Shown piece after piece: positions 49,330 to 58,292 of a stretch of 64,000 bases of DNA. The stretch is from contig NZ_JABUXV010000003.1 of NCBI RefSeq assembly GCF_014897705.1, forward strand, positions 124,001 to 188,000, given 5' to 3'. This DNA is from Brachybacterium sp. FME24. GTDB lineage: Bacteria > Actinomycetota > Actinomycetes > Actinomycetales > Dermabacteraceae. Numbering within the stretch: the first letter of the stretch is position 1; each line of letters begins with the position of its first letter. The notes beneath the pieces are model-generated. The model made no database searches, was not told where the DNA came from, and saw only the letters and a program-made list of their open reading frames with translations. The position numbers and the translations under genes are program-made.

Positions 49330-50094
49330 TCACCCGTTCATCGGATCGCGCGCGTTCAGGGCCGCGACCACCTGGTCGTAGTCACCACGGGCTTCGCCGT
49401 AGCGCAGGAATTTCACCCGCTCGACCTGGATCTCCGTCGCCGCGGGCTGCGTCTGGAGGATCTCGATCACCTCGTCGGCGAAGTCCTCCAGTCCCATCGC
49501 CATCTCGTCCTCGGCGTGGCCCGGCATGAGATCGGTGGCCACCGAGGGCGGCACGATCTCGAGGACCTCGACGGCGGTGCCGGCCAGCTGGAGGCGCAGG
49601 GATTCCGAGAGCATGTGGATCGCGGCTTTGGTGGCGTTGTAGGTGGGAGTCGCGCGCAGCGGGGCGAAACCGAGTCCCGAGGAGACCGTCATGATCGTCG
49701 CCGAGTCCTGGGCGAGCAGGTGCTCCATGAACGCGGCGATCAGACGGATCGGGCCCAGCAGGTTGGTGGTGACGGTCACCTCCGCGGTGGCGAGGAAGTC
49801 CGTGGGATCTCTCCAGTCCTCGGCCCGCATGATGCCGGCCATGGCGACGAGCACGTCGAGGTCGGGGTGCTCGGCGAGCACCTGGCGGCTGGCGGCGGTG
49901 ATGCTCGCCGGATCGGTGGTGTCGATGCGCACGGTGGCGAGGCCCGGATGCTCGGCGGCGATCTGCTCGAGGAGCTCGGTGCGCCGGCCCCCGACGATCA
50001 CGTGGTTGCCGCGCTCGTGCAGGCGCAGGGCGAGGGCGAGACCGATACCGCTGGTGGCGCCGGGGATGAAGAGGGTGTGTCCGCTGATGTCCAT
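49330..50094 (-). CDS. Short-chain dehydrogenase/reductase (DltE-like)
   Basis: A 254-residue classical SDR. The cofactor motif PGATSGIG is at residues 11-18, the NNAG-like motif appears as MAGIM, the catalytic Ser is in TVSSGLGFAPL and Tyr/Lys in YNATK. The order resembles DltE-type oxidoreductases. It is divergent from an MmyB-type regulator (start 50196), the same arrangement as the aldo/keto reductase locus, and is probably controlled by it. Confidence 0.9.
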   Translation of the reverse strand: MDISGHTLFIPGATSGIGLALALRLHERGNHVIVGGRRTELLEQIAAEHPGLATVRIDTTDPASITAASRQVLAEHPDLDVLVAMAGIMRAEDWRDPTDFLATAEVTVTTNLLGPIRLIAAFMEHLLAQDSATIMTVSSGLGFAPLRATPTYNATKAAIHMLSESLRLQLAGTAVEVLEIVPPSVATDLMPGHAEDEMAMGLEDFADEVIEILQTQPAATEIQVERVKFLRYGEARGDYDQVVAALNARDPMNG

Positions 50095-50195
50095 GCCCTC
50101 GAGTCTGGAACTCCCCGGCGGTCGCCACCAGAGTGCGGTCATCAAGGGATCGCCGATCCCTGGCTCCCCGGCGCGGTGAGGTCGATACTGGCGAG

Positions 50196-51065
50196 ATGGA
50201 CAGGGACGCGCTGGCAGACTTCCTCGGGCGGCATCGCGCCGCCCTGACCCCGGCCGACGTGGGCCTGGCCCCGGGTGCTCGCCGCCGTACCCCGGGACTG
50301 CGTCGTGAGGAGGTCGCCCAGCTCGCGACGATGTCCACCGACTACTACACCCGGCTCGAGCAGCGTCGGGGCCCGCAGCCGAGCACCCAGATGCTCGCCT
50401 CCGTCGCGCGGGCGCTGCGCCTGACGGCCGACGAGCGTGATTATCTGTATCGGGTCGCAGGGCACAGCGCCCCGGAGCGTCTTCCGGTCGACGGATATGT
50501 GGCGCCCGCCTTGATGCGGGTGATGGATCGCCTCAGCGATACCCCGGCGCTGATCCTGTCCGCGCTGGAGGAGACGCTCGTGCAGAACGGTCCGGCCCGC
50601 GCACTGTTCGGTGACGACGACCATCTCAGCGGGTGGGAGCGCAGTGCGATCTTCCGCTGGTTCGATGACCCCGAACGGTCCCGCACCGTATATCCGCCCG
50701 AGGATCATGCCCATCACAGCCGCGCCCAGGTGGCCTCGCTGCGGGCCGCTTACGGGGCGATGGGGCCGAACTCCCGGGCCGCGGAGCTCGCCGAGATGCT
50801 GAGCGCGCGCAGTACGGAGTTCGCACATCTGTGGGACTCGCAGGTCGTCGCCCGGCGATTCGAGGACCACAAGGTGCTGCTGCACCCGGAGATCGGCCGC
50901 CTCGAGGTGGACTGCCAGGCGCTGTTCACGGAGGATCGTTCCCAGGTGCTGCTGGTGCTCACCGCTCCCCCGCGCAGCGAGGACGCCGGCAAGCTCGACC
51001 TGCTCGCCGCCCTCGGCACTCAGTCGGTGGCGGGCCCACCGAACTGGAGCACCGTCTCCCCGTAG
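50196..51065 (+). CDS. XRE-family regulator with MmyB-like ligand-binding domain (second copy)
   Basis: A 289-residue regulator with the same layout as the one at 11472. The helix-turn-helix is LRREEVAQLATMSTDYYTRLEQRRGPQPS (about residues 30-58), and the MmyB-like domain includes DTPALILSALEETLVQNGPARALFG and KVLLHPEIGRLEVDCQAL. It is divergent from the SDR gene. Its last 46 bases overlap the convergent rsmD gene, an unusually deep tail-to-tail overlap. Confidence 0.88.
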   Translation: MDRDALADFLGRHRAALTPADVGLAPGARRRTPGLRREEVAQLATMSTDYYTRLEQRRGPQPSTQMLASVARALRLTADERDYLYRVAGHSAPERLPVDGYVAPALMRVMDRLSDTPALILSALEETLVQNGPARALFGDDDHLSGWERSAIFRWFDDPERSRTVYPPEDHAHHSRAQVASLRAAYGAMGPNSRAAELAEMLSARSTEFAHLWDSQVVARRFEDHKVLLHPEIGRLEVDCQALFTEDRSQVLLVLTAPPRSEDAGKLDLLAALGTQSVAGPPNWSTVSP

Positions 51066-51580
51066 GCCTTGGTGCCGTCGTCGGCCCAGCCGATCGGCCA
51101 GCTGAGCGCGCGGGAGCGACGTGAGCGCTCGATGACCACGAGGGCGTCGTCAGCCAGGGCCGGTCGCAGGGTGACCAGCAGCATCTCGAGAGCGTCGGTC
51201 GCGACATCGTAGGGCGGGTCCAGGAAGACCAGCGAGAACTCCCGCCCGCCGAGCTGGGCGCCGACGGTCTCGGCCTTCCCTGCGCGCACCTCGCAGCGAG
51301 ATGCCAGGTCCAGGTCGGCGGCGGTGCGTCGCAGCTGCTTCACCGTCGGGCCGTGCAGCTCGACCAGCAGGGCATCGGCGGCGCCGCGGGAGAGGGACTC
51401 GAAGGCGAGGCCCCCGGTCCCCGCGTACAGGTCCAGCACATGGGCACCCGCGAGCGCGTCCCAGCCGTCCAGTCGGGAGAACAGGGCTTCGCGCACCCGA
51501 TCGGAGGTGGGCCGGGTGCCCTTGCCGGGCGGGCCGGGAATGGTGCGGCCGCCGAGGGTGCCAGCGATGATCCGGGGCAT
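51020..51580 (-). CDS. rsmD: 16S rRNA (guanine966-N2)-methyltransferase RsmD
   Basis: A 186-residue methyltransferase that modifies G966 of 16S rRNA. MPRIIAGTLGGRTIPGP-type opening, the SAM-binding LDLYAGTGGLAFE near residue 55, and the catalytic LDPPY (about residue 125) are all present. The start at 51580 lies two bases after the recG stop, so it is coupled to recG, a common order in actinobacteria. coaD, often next in this order, is found elsewhere in the window. Confidence 0.95.
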   Translation of the reverse strand: MPRIIAGTLGGRTIPGPPGKGTRPTSDRVREALFSRLDGWDALAGAHVLDLYAGTGGLAFESLSRGAADALLVELHGPTVKQLRRTAADLDLASRCEVRAGKAETVGAQLGGREFSLVFLDPPYDVATDALEMLLVTLRPALADDALVVIERSRRSRALSWPIGWADDGTKAYGETVLQFGGPATD

Positions 51581-51581
51581 A

Positions 51582-53792
51582 TCAGCTCCTCTCCACGTCG
51601 GGGTCGGCGTCGCGCAGGCGGTTGTCGATGGCGCCGGCGAGATCGGGGTGGGCGGTGAGATCGGGGTCTGCGGCGATGACGGCGAAGGCATCCTCGCGGG
51701 CCTGTTCGATCACGCGGGCATCACGGATCACGTCGAGGTGCTTCAGGGTGCGCTGCAGTCCCGATTGTTCCTCCCCCACCAGGTCGCCGGCGCCGCGCAC
51801 CTGCAGGTCCAGTTCGGCCAGCGCGAAGCCATCGGCCGCGGAGGCGATGCCCTCCAAGCGCTGGAACGTCTCGGTGCCCGGCTCGGTGCGGGTGTCGAGG
51901 AACGCGATGCCGGCGTGCTCGCCGCGGCCCACACGGCCGCGCAGCTGGTGCAGCTGGGAGACGCCGAAGCGTTCGGCGTCCAGCACGATCATCACCGAGG
52001 CATTGGAGACATCGACGCCGACCTCGATCACGGTGGTCGCGACCAGCACATCGATCTCGCCTGCGACCACGCGATCCATCGTGCGCTGCTTCTCCTCGGT
52101 GGTCAGGCGGCCGTGGAGGATGCCGAGACGGGCACCGGCCAGCTCCGGGCGCTGGGCGAGGCGCTCGGCGGTTGCGGTGACCCCGCGCGCCTCCTCGAGC
52201 GCGGTCTCGGAGATCTGCCCGTCCTCGTCGAGGATCACAGGGGCGGGAGCTTCGTCCGTCTCGTCGATGCGCGCGCAGACCACGAAGACCTGGCGGCCCG
52301 CGGTGACCTCCTCCCCGGCGCGCGCCCACATGCGCTGCTCCCACTTCGGGCTCTTCTCCGGGACCACGAAGCTGTCGACGCCAGCGCGCATGCCAGGACT
52401 CTCGCGCAGCGTGAGCACGTCGAGGTCGCCCACGGTGGCCAGCGCCGCGGTGCGCGGGATCGGGGTCGCCGTCATCACCACGACGTGCGGGCTCATCCCG
52501 GCAGGCCCCTTGGTGCGCAGGCGCCGACGGTGGTCCACGCCGAAGCGGTGCTGCTCATCGATCACCACCAGGGCGAGAGAGGCGAACTCGACGCTCTCGG
52601 TGAGCAGGGCGTGGGTGCCCACCACGATCCCTGCCTGTCCCGAGGTGACGTCCAGCAGGGTCTCGCGCCGCGCAGAGGTCTTCTGGGATCCGGTGAGCAG
52701 CCGCACCCGGGTGGCGTCGGCGTGGGCATCGAGCCGGCCGGCCCCGGAGAGCTCCCCGAGCAGATCGGTGATCGTGCGGTAGTGCTGCTCGGCGAGGACT
52801 TCGGTGGGGGCCAGCAGAGCGGCCTGGTGACCGGAGTCGACGGCGCGCAGCATGGCGCGCAGCGCGATGACGGTCTTACCGGAGCCGACGTCGCCCTGCA
52901 GCAGCACGCTGGTGGGGTGGTCGCGGCCGACCCGCTCGGTGATCTGGCCGCCGATCTCGCGCTGCCCGGAGGTGAGTTCGAAGGGCAGGCGCTCGTCGAA
53001 GGCTCCCTGGAGGGGTCCTTCGGCCTGCAGCGCCGGAGCCGGGGTGCGGGCGTCCAGGGCACGGCGCTGGGCGAAGATCGCCTGCAGCACGAAGGCCTCC
53101 TCGAACACCAGGTGCGCCACGCCGTCGCGGGTGTCCTGAGCCGTCCGTGGGAGGTGGACCTTCGCCACGGCCGCCGGGAGCGGCAGCAGGCCTCGTGCCG
53201 AGATCACCTCGGCGGGCACCGGTCGGGCCAGGTACTGCGCGAAGTCGACACCCTTCTCGGTGGCCGCCCGCATCGTCCGCTGGGCGATGTTCTGCTTCAG
53301 CGGGTACACGGGCAGCGGGCGCTGCGCGTACGCGAGGCCCTCGGGGGTGTCCTCGTACTCCTCGTAGTCGGGATGGGTGATCTGGGGCTTGTTCGCGTAG
53401 GTGTTCCACCCGACGGTCCCGCGCACGACCACGCTCTTGCCGACGCTCAGGCGGCTGCGATGCCAGGCCACGAGGTGCGGCTTGGCGAGGAAGAAGGTCA
53501 GGGTGATGTCCTCGATGCCGTCGGAGACGATGACCTCCAGGATGGATCCCCGGCGACTGCGCATGCTGCGCTCCGTGACGCCCACGACGGAGACGGTCGC
53601 ACTCATCTCCTCCCCCACCTGGACCTCGTGGAGGGAGCGCAGCGGTGCCGGGATCGTGTAGCGGCGGGGCGCGAAGCGCAGCATCGTGTCGAGATCCTTG
53701 ACCCCGAAGGAGGACATGGCCTTGGACTCCTTGGCCTCGAGGAGCTCCGTCAACGGCATGGACCCGCGGGCGGCTTCCCGTCTCCTGGCCAT
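51582..53792 (-). CDS. recG: ATP-dependent DNA helicase RecG
   Basis: A 736-residue helicase that reverses stalled replication forks. An N-terminal wedge (OB fold, about residues 60-200) is followed by superfamily 2 motifs: GDVGSGKTVIA (I), VVIDEQHRFG (II, DEQH), TATPIPRT (III), and LRGRVGRGEHAGIAFL (VI). The start at 53792 has AGGAGG six bases upstream; an open frame extends to 53933 but lacks such a site. The long open frame on the opposite strand is a codon-bias shadow. Confidence 0.95.
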   Translation of the reverse strand: MARRREAARGSMPLTELLEAKESKAMSSFGVKDLDTMLRFAPRRYTIPAPLRSLHEVQVGEEMSATVSVVGVTERSMRSRRGSILEVIVSDGIEDITLTFFLAKPHLVAWHRSRLSVGKSVVVRGTVGWNTYANKPQITHPDYEEYEDTPEGLAYAQRPLPVYPLKQNIAQRTMRAATEKGVDFAQYLARPVPAEVISARGLLPLPAAVAKVHLPRTAQDTRDGVAHLVFEEAFVLQAIFAQRRALDARTPAPALQAEGPLQGAFDERLPFELTSGQREIGGQITERVGRDHPTSVLLQGDVGSGKTVIALRAMLRAVDSGHQAALLAPTEVLAEQHYRTITDLLGELSGAGRLDAHADATRVRLLTGSQKTSARRETLLDVTSGQAGIVVGTHALLTESVEFASLALVVIDEQHRFGVDHRRRLRTKGPAGMSPHVVVMTATPIPRTAALATVGDLDVLTLRESPGMRAGVDSFVVPEKSPKWEQRMWARAGEEVTAGRQVFVVCARIDETDEAPAPVILDEDGQISETALEEARGVTATAERLAQRPELAGARLGILHGRLTTEEKQRTMDRVVAGEIDVLVATTVIEVGVDVSNASVMIVLDAERFGVSQLHQLRGRVGRGEHAGIAFLDTRTEPGTETFQRLEGIASAADGFALAELDLQVRGAGDLVGEEQSGLQRTLKHLDVIRDARVIEQAREDAFAVIAADPDLTAHPDLAGAIDNRLRDADPDVERS

Positions 53793-53944
53793 GCGGCGCC
53801 TCCTCGTTCTCTCGTGTTCTCCGGCCGACCCCTGGGCGCCTGCGGCGCCACGTGGGATGATGGTCGCGCGCGCACCGGGGTCCATCGTGCCACCCGGGAG
53901 TGACGTTGTGGCGGACTCCACAGCGTGCCGCACCGCCCCTCCCC

Positions 53945-53974
53945 TTCATGTCCGAGGGGTTTCTGGGCTATGCT
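53945..53974 (+). promoter_or_regulatory. Probable rpmB promoter
   Basis: TTCATG (53945-53950) and TATGCT (53969-53974) are spaced by 18 bases and lie in the 308-base gap between recG (minus) and rpmB (plus). The leader would be about 120 bases. I see no other gene in the gap. Confidence 0.5.
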
Positions 53975-54100
53975 TCCGTGGTTGCCCTGACCTCCGGGGG
54001 CCAGCGCCCCTGCGCTCACCCATGGTCACCGACTCCTGCGAATCGACATTGTGGGATGGGCGGGCACCCCGATCAGAATTCGACTTTTCAGGAGACGACA

Positions 54101-54298
54101 GTGGCTTCTTCCACGTGTGACATCTGCGCCAAGCACCCGAGCTTCGGCAAGAGCGTTTCCCACTCGCACCGCCGTACCTCGCGTCGTTGGAACCCGAACA
54201 TCCAGTCTGTTCGCACTGTGATCAACGGGACCAGCAAGCGCGTGAAGGTGTGCACCTCCTGCCTCAAGGCAGGCAAGGTCAGCACGCTCGGCGCCTGA
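54101..54298 (+). CDS. rpmB: 50S ribosomal protein bL28
   Basis: A 65-residue bL28. It begins (GTG) [24 protein letters not shown] and has two paired-cysteine motifs, C-D-I-C and C-T-S-C, so it is the zinc-binding form. The GTG at 54101 has AGGAG seven bases upstream, and the family begins at this point. A very strong hairpin follows 23 bases after the stop. Confidence 0.96.
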   Translation: MASSTCDICAKHPSFGKSVSHSHRRTSRRWNPNIQSVRTVINGTSKRVKVCTSCLKAGKVSTLGA

Positions 54299-54320
54299 GC
54301 GGGACCGAACCAGGAACATC

Positions 54321-54358
54321 CATGTGAGCCCTCACCCTTCGGGGTGGGGGCTCACATG
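54321..54358 (+). terminator. rpmB terminator hairpin
   Basis: CATGTGAGCCCTCACCC and GGGTGGGGGCTCACATG form a 17-base stem with a single T-G pair and a TTCG tetraloop, one of the most stable loops. It begins 23 bases after the rpmB stop. No T-run follows. Confidence 0.9.
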
Positions 54359-54425
54359 CATGTCCGGCCACGCCATGGCGGCGCACCGAGGTAACCTCGC
54401 GGTCACCAGCTTCCAAGGAGATCCG

Positions 54426-55172
54426 ATGCCTGCGTCCTCCCCGACGATCCTGGCCACCAGCGCCGGGTATCGCCCTCATCCCCGACTGCGATTCGGCTTC
54501 GGGCCGATGATGGCCTTCACCGTGCAGCTCGCGCAGGAGATCCCCCGCTCTGACCGCGGCGGAGGGCCCAGGATCTGCCATATCGGGACGGCTGGCGGGG
54601 ACGACTCCGGGTTCCAGCGGGACATGGAGGAGGCCGCCCGGGAGGCAGGGTACGAGCTGCACCACCTCAGCCTGTTCTCGATGCCGAATGTGGAGGACGT
54701 CGAGGGATACCTGCGCGGCTTCGACGTGATCTGGGTCAACGGCGGCTCGGTGGTGAACCTGCTCGCGGTGTGGCGCGCCCACGGCCTGCCGGAGATCCTG
54801 CGCCGGCTCTGGCAGGACGGCGTGGTGCTCGCCGGGGTCTCCGCCGGATCGATCTGCTGGTTCGAGGGCGGGGTGACCGATTCATTCGGCCCCCAGCTGG
54901 CCCCGGTCACGAACGGCCTGGGCTTCCTGCCCGGTGCCAACGGTGTGCATATGGATTCCGAACAGCGGCGCCGCCCGCTGATCCGGGAGCTGGTGGCGGC
55001 CGGAACACTCGGCGCCACGGTGTGCACCGATGACGGCGCCGGGCTGCTGTATCGCGGCACGGAGCTGGTCGAGGCGGTCACCGAGGTGGACGGCGCGAGG
55101 GCCTCCCGGATCATGCGCGATCCCTCCGGCCAGGTCATCGAGACCGAGCTCCCGATCCGTCTGCTGGGCTGA
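54426..55172 (+). CDS. Peptidase E (S51 family)
   Basis: A 248-residue class I glutamine-amidotransferase-like serine peptidase. The nucleophile elbow G-V-S-A-G-S has Ser139, preceded by IWVNGGSVVNLLAVWR and followed by LGFLPGANGVHMDSE. Such enzymes hydrolyse dipeptides with N-terminal aspartate. CAAGGAG lies just before the ATG at 54426. It ends four bases before the convergent acetyltransferase gene. Cyanophycinase-like function is a less likely alternative. Confidence 0.88.
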   Translation: MPASSPTILATSAGYRPHPRLRFGFGPMMAFTVQLAQEIPRSDRGGGPRICHIGTAGGDDSGFQRDMEEAAREAGYELHHLSLFSMPNVEDVEGYLRGFDVIWVNGGSVVNLLAVWRAHGLPEILRRLWQDGVVLAGVSAGSICWFEGGVTDSFGPQLAPVTNGLGFLPGANGVHMDSEQRRRPLIRELVAAGTLGATVCTDDGAGLLYRGTELVEAVTEVDGARASRIMRDPSGQVIETELPIRLLG

Positions 55173-55175
55173 GCC

Positions 55176-56129
55176 TCAGGCGGAGCCCCGCAGCGCGGCG
55201 GTGAGTCCATTCGGGATCTCGACCAGATTCACCTGCCCTGCCTCGAGGAGCGGGAGCGTTGCCAGCAGAGGCGCTGCGTGAGGGTCCGTCGGGTGGTTGT
55301 CGAGATCCAGCGAGTGCACCCCGAGGCCGCGGAGGTCCGTCAGCAACGCCGCGAGGCAGAGGGCGACGTCGGTGCGGGAATGCGGGCCGGCAGAGTCGAC
55401 GGCTTCGACACTGCCTTCACGATGGGGACCGACCGGTTCGTCGTAGAGATCGACCAGAGCCGTGATCCGACCTTCTCGAACTGTTGCCCAGCAGTGCTCT
55501 AGCACAGCCTCGTCGTAGAACTCCTCGCCGACGACTGGGCGGATGGTCTTGCGGGACGCCGTCGGCGACCAGCTCGCATGCTGCCAGAGGTAGCGATCCG
55601 TGAGGGCGTCGATGACCTGCTCCCGCGGAAGATCCGTCCAGCGCGCGACCCGGACGGATTCGTCCGATTCTCTGGCCGCACGCACCGTGGTGCACCACGC
55701 GGCGGTGCGAGTATCCGTCAGGTCGACGCTGAGGATCGGGATCGGGAGATAGACGTGGGCGCCGAGCGAGCGCAGAAACTGATCACGTTCGGAACCGGGC
55801 ACCACTCTGTCCGACAGAGGATTCCCGCTGAACCTGCCGAGTTCGCGCAAAAGCGCTGTGCCGTGTCCACGGCGTCGGTGCGCCGGGTCGATCTCGAGCT
55901 CGGCCATGTCGCGACCGGGGTGGACGCGGTTCGGGCCGATACGTCCGACACCGATCACGAGGCCCTCCCGGACGTCGGGATCCTCGACCGTCACCACCAG
56001 GGCCCGGCAGCCCTCGCGCCAGCCGTCGGGCTGCAGCCAGCTGAAGCGGGCGCCGTCGTGCCCTCGATCGGCCGCGGTGGCCGGGCGAATGCTCCGCCCG
56101 GCCACCGCGTTCTCAGCACCGTCGCGCAT
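55176..56129 (-). CDS. Double-domain GNAT acetyltransferase
   Basis: A 317-residue protein with two GNAT-like halves. The N-terminal half has a normal acetyl-CoA loop, AHRRRGHGTALLRE (about residues 82-95); the C-terminal half has a weaker match around LAALLTDLRGLGVHSLDLDNHP and is probably inactive. The architecture resembles mycothiol synthase or Eis-type tandem GNATs, but key residues for either are not evident. It starts five bases before the end of the ADH gene and is likely cotranscribed with it. Confidence 0.78.
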   Translation of the reverse strand: MRDGAENAVAGRSIRPATAADRGHDGARFSWLQPDGWREGCRALVVTVEDPDVREGLVIGVGRIGPNRVHPGRDMAELEIDPAHRRRGHGTALLRELGRFSGNPLSDRVVPGSERDQFLRSLGAHVYLPIPILSVDLTDTRTAAWCTTVRAARESDESVRVARWTDLPREQVIDALTDRYLWQHASWSPTASRKTIRPVVGEEFYDEAVLEHCWATVREGRITALVDLYDEPVGPHREGSVEAVDSAGPHSRTDVALCLAALLTDLRGLGVHSLDLDNHPTDPHAAPLLATLPLLEAGQVNLVEIPNGLTAALRGSA

Positions 56130-56134
56130 CGGGA

Positions 56135-57211
56135 TCAGGCGACCTCGGCGTCCTCGAAGGTCGCGGTGTCGATGACGGCACGGAAGAAGACCTCGCCGGC
56201 GACCACGCGGTCGTAGGTCGCGTCGGCTTCGTCGACACCGATCGTCTCGATCTGGGCAGCGATGCCGTGCTCGGCGCAGAAGTCGAGCATCTCCTGGGTC
56301 TCGGCGATGCCGCCGATGTTGGAGCCGGCCAGCACCTTGCCGCCACCGATCACGGAGCCGAAGCTGAGGGACTGGTTCTCCGGCGGCAGGCCCACCACGG
56401 CCATGACGCCGCGGGGCTTCAGTAGGCCCAGGTAACTGTCCACGGGGATGTCGGCGCTGATCGTGTTGAGGATCAGGTCGAACTGGCCACGGTGGTCCTG
56501 GAAGAAGCCGTCCTCGGTGGTGGCGAGCATCTGCTGCGCACCGAGTTCGATCGCCAGCTGCTCCTTCTTGCGGGAGCGGGACAGGACAGTCACGTCGGCG
56601 CCCATGGCGGCGGCGATCTGCACGCCCATGTGGCCGAGCCCGCCCAGGCCCAGCACGGCGACCTTCTTGGGGGCTCCGTCCTTCGCCTGGTCGGCTCCCC
56701 AGCGGGCCAGCGGCGCGTAGGTGGTGATGCCGGCGCACAGCAGCGGGGCCGCGGCATCGAACGCCATGGCGTCGGGGATGCGGCACACGAAGCGCTCGTT
56801 GACCACGACCTTCTGGGCGTAGCCGCCCTGGGTGATGGTGCCGTCCACATCGGTCGCGTTGTAGGTGCCGACGTTGCCCTGCAGGCAGTTCTGCTCCTGG
56901 TCCGCGCGGCACTCCTCGCACTGCCCGCAGGAATCGACCAGGCAGCCCACGCCCACGCGGTCGCCGACCGTCCAACCGGTCACGTTCTCACCCACGGCCT
57001 CGACGATGCCGGCGATCTCGTGGCCGACGGTCAGCGGGAAGTGTGCCTCGCCCCACTCGTTGCGGATGGTGTGGATGTCGCTGTGGCAGATCCCGGCGGC
57101 CTTGATGTCGATGACGACGTCATCGGGGCGCGGGTCCCTGCGCTCGATGGTCGTGACGCGGAATGGCTGGTCGGGGCCGGTCTTCTGCAGTGCCTTGACC
57201 GTGATCGACAT
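56135..57211 (-). CDS. NAD(P)-dependent zinc alcohol dehydrogenase (YahK/CAD type)
   Basis: A 358-residue medium-chain dehydrogenase. The catalytic zinc ligands are in GICHSD and GHE; the structural zinc loop has C-x-x-C-x-x-C-x7-C (CGQCEECRADQEQNC). The cofactor motif is GLGGLG in the Rossmann fold. The overall pattern matches YahK/cinnamyl alcohol dehydrogenase-like aldehyde reductases that prefer NADPH. GAAGGAG precedes the ATG. It leads a two-gene unit with the GNAT gene. Confidence 0.9.
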   Translation of the reverse strand: MSITVKALQKTGPDQPFRVTTIERRDPRPDDVVIDIKAAGICHSDIHTIRNEWGEAHFPLTVGHEIAGIVEAVGENVTGWTVGDRVGVGCLVDSCGQCEECRADQEQNCLQGNVGTYNATDVDGTITQGGYAQKVVVNERFVCRIPDAMAFDAAAPLLCAGITTYAPLARWGADQAKDGAPKKVAVLGLGGLGHMGVQIAAAMGADVTVLSRSRKKEQLAIELGAQQMLATTEDGFFQDHRGQFDLILNTISADIPVDSYLGLLKPRGVMAVVGLPPENQSLSFGSVIGGGKVLAGSNIGGIAETQEMLDFCAEHGIAAQIETIGVDEADATYDRVVAGEVFFRAVIDTATFEDAEVA

Positions 57212-57260
57212 GGTGTCTCCTTCAGTTCCTGGGGGTCGCCCTCGAAGGGCGCGCCTCAGC

Positions 57261-58259
57261 TTAGGCGGACGGACCGAAGTGGTCGAAGCCCGTTCCGGCG
57301 ATCTCGGCGCCCCCCAGCAGGACGGAGTGCTCCTTCTCTCCGACGCCGGGCAGGACCCGCCCGATCGGTCGGAACCCCGCGGGGACGGAGCCGGCCGGGA
57401 AGGTCGCGAGCATCGCGTGCTCCTCCCCGCCGTGCAGCACCCAGTCCCAGGGGTCCGCGCCGACCTCTGCAGCGACGACGGCGAGCTGCTGCGCATCGGG
57501 TCCCAGAGCTGCGGGGTCCAGGTCCAGCCGCACGCCGGAGGCTCGCGCGATCCGGCCGCCATCGCGCACCAGTCCGTCGGAGAGGTCCATCATCGCGCTC
57601 GCGGTACGGCCGACGGTCCACCCCAGAGCGAGGTCGGGATCGGGAGCGTCATGCCAGGTGACGAGATCACCGTGCCCACCGGCTCCGTCGACCGCTCCGT
57701 CCTGCACCCGGACCCGTCCGGACAGCACGAGGGCGAGGCCCGCGGCGGAGCGACCCAGGCGCGGGGAGCCGATCGTGAGCACGTCCCCGGGATGGGCGCC
57801 GGAGCGCAGCACCGGTTCCTGGCCCTCCTCGAGGGCACCGAGCGCGGTGACGGTGAGGGCGAGCTGTTCGGCCTGCCCCAGGTCGCCGCCGACGACCTGC
57901 GCCCCATCGGCCTGCGCGCGGTGGGCGATCCCGATCGTGAGCTCCTCGAACACCCGGGAAGGGGTGTCGGCCGGTGCGGACAGCGCGACCACCAGGGCAA
58001 CGGGGCGGGCGCCCATGGCGGCGACATCGGCGAGGTTCTGCACGGCGGCCTTATGACCGATCCAGCGCGCGGTCGTGGTGTGCGCCAGGAAATCGTGCCC
58101 CTGGACCAGGGTGTCCGTGGTGACCACCACCCGTGGGGTGGGCAGGCGCACGACGGCCGCATCGTCCCCGGGGCCCACCTCCACGCGGGGGTCGCTGGAC
58201 AGGTGCGGGAGCATCCGGGCCAGGAGCCCGGCCTCCCCGAGGTGCGTGTCGCCGGTCAT
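57261..58259 (-). CDS. thiL: Thiamine-monophosphate kinase ThiL
   Basis: A 332-residue kinase that makes thiamine diphosphate from thiamine monophosphate. Typical elements are GPGDDAAVVRLP with the metal-binding DD, VTTDTLVQGHDF, AVQNLADVAAMGARP and the DLSDGLVRDGGRIA motif. Family length is about 320-350. On the minus strand a CACACT lies six bases before the ATG, suggesting a leaderless transcript. It is divergent from the DUF3515 lipoprotein. Confidence 0.94.
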   Translation of the reverse strand: MTGDTHLGEAGLLARMLPHLSSDPRVEVGPGDDAAVVRLPTPRVVVTTDTLVQGHDFLAHTTTARWIGHKAAVQNLADVAAMGARPVALVVALSAPADTPSRVFEELTIGIAHRAQADGAQVVGGDLGQAEQLALTVTALGALEEGQEPVLRSGAHPGDVLTIGSPRLGRSAAGLALVLSGRVRVQDGAVDGAGGHGDLVTWHDAPDPDLALGWTVGRTASAMMDLSDGLVRDGGRIARASGVRLDLDPAALGPDAQQLAVVAAEVGADPWDWVLHGGEEHAMLATFPAGSVPAGFRPIGRVLPGVGEKEHSVLLGGAEIAGTGFDHFGPSA

Positions 58260-58265
58260 CACCCC

Positions 58266-58286
58266 AGTGTGCCGGACGGGTACCCT
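58266..58286. promoter_or_regulatory. Divergent leaderless promoters of thiL and DUF3515
   Basis: TACCCT (58281-58286, plus) ends six bases before the GTG of the DUF3515 gene (58293). CACACT (58266-58271, minus) ends six bases before the ATG of thiL (58259). Both gaps are right for a -10 box firing at the start codon. The -35 regions are poor. The whole gap between the two genes is only 33 bases. Confidence 0.45.
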
Positions 58287-58292
58287 CGAGTC

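Noticed and set aside
51324..53903. An 859-codon open frame on the plus strand opposite recG and rsmD
   Set aside because: It is the mirror frame of recG, kept open by G/C at third codon positions. The product is His/Gln/Arg-rich without any motif, and the minus strand encodes a complete RecG.
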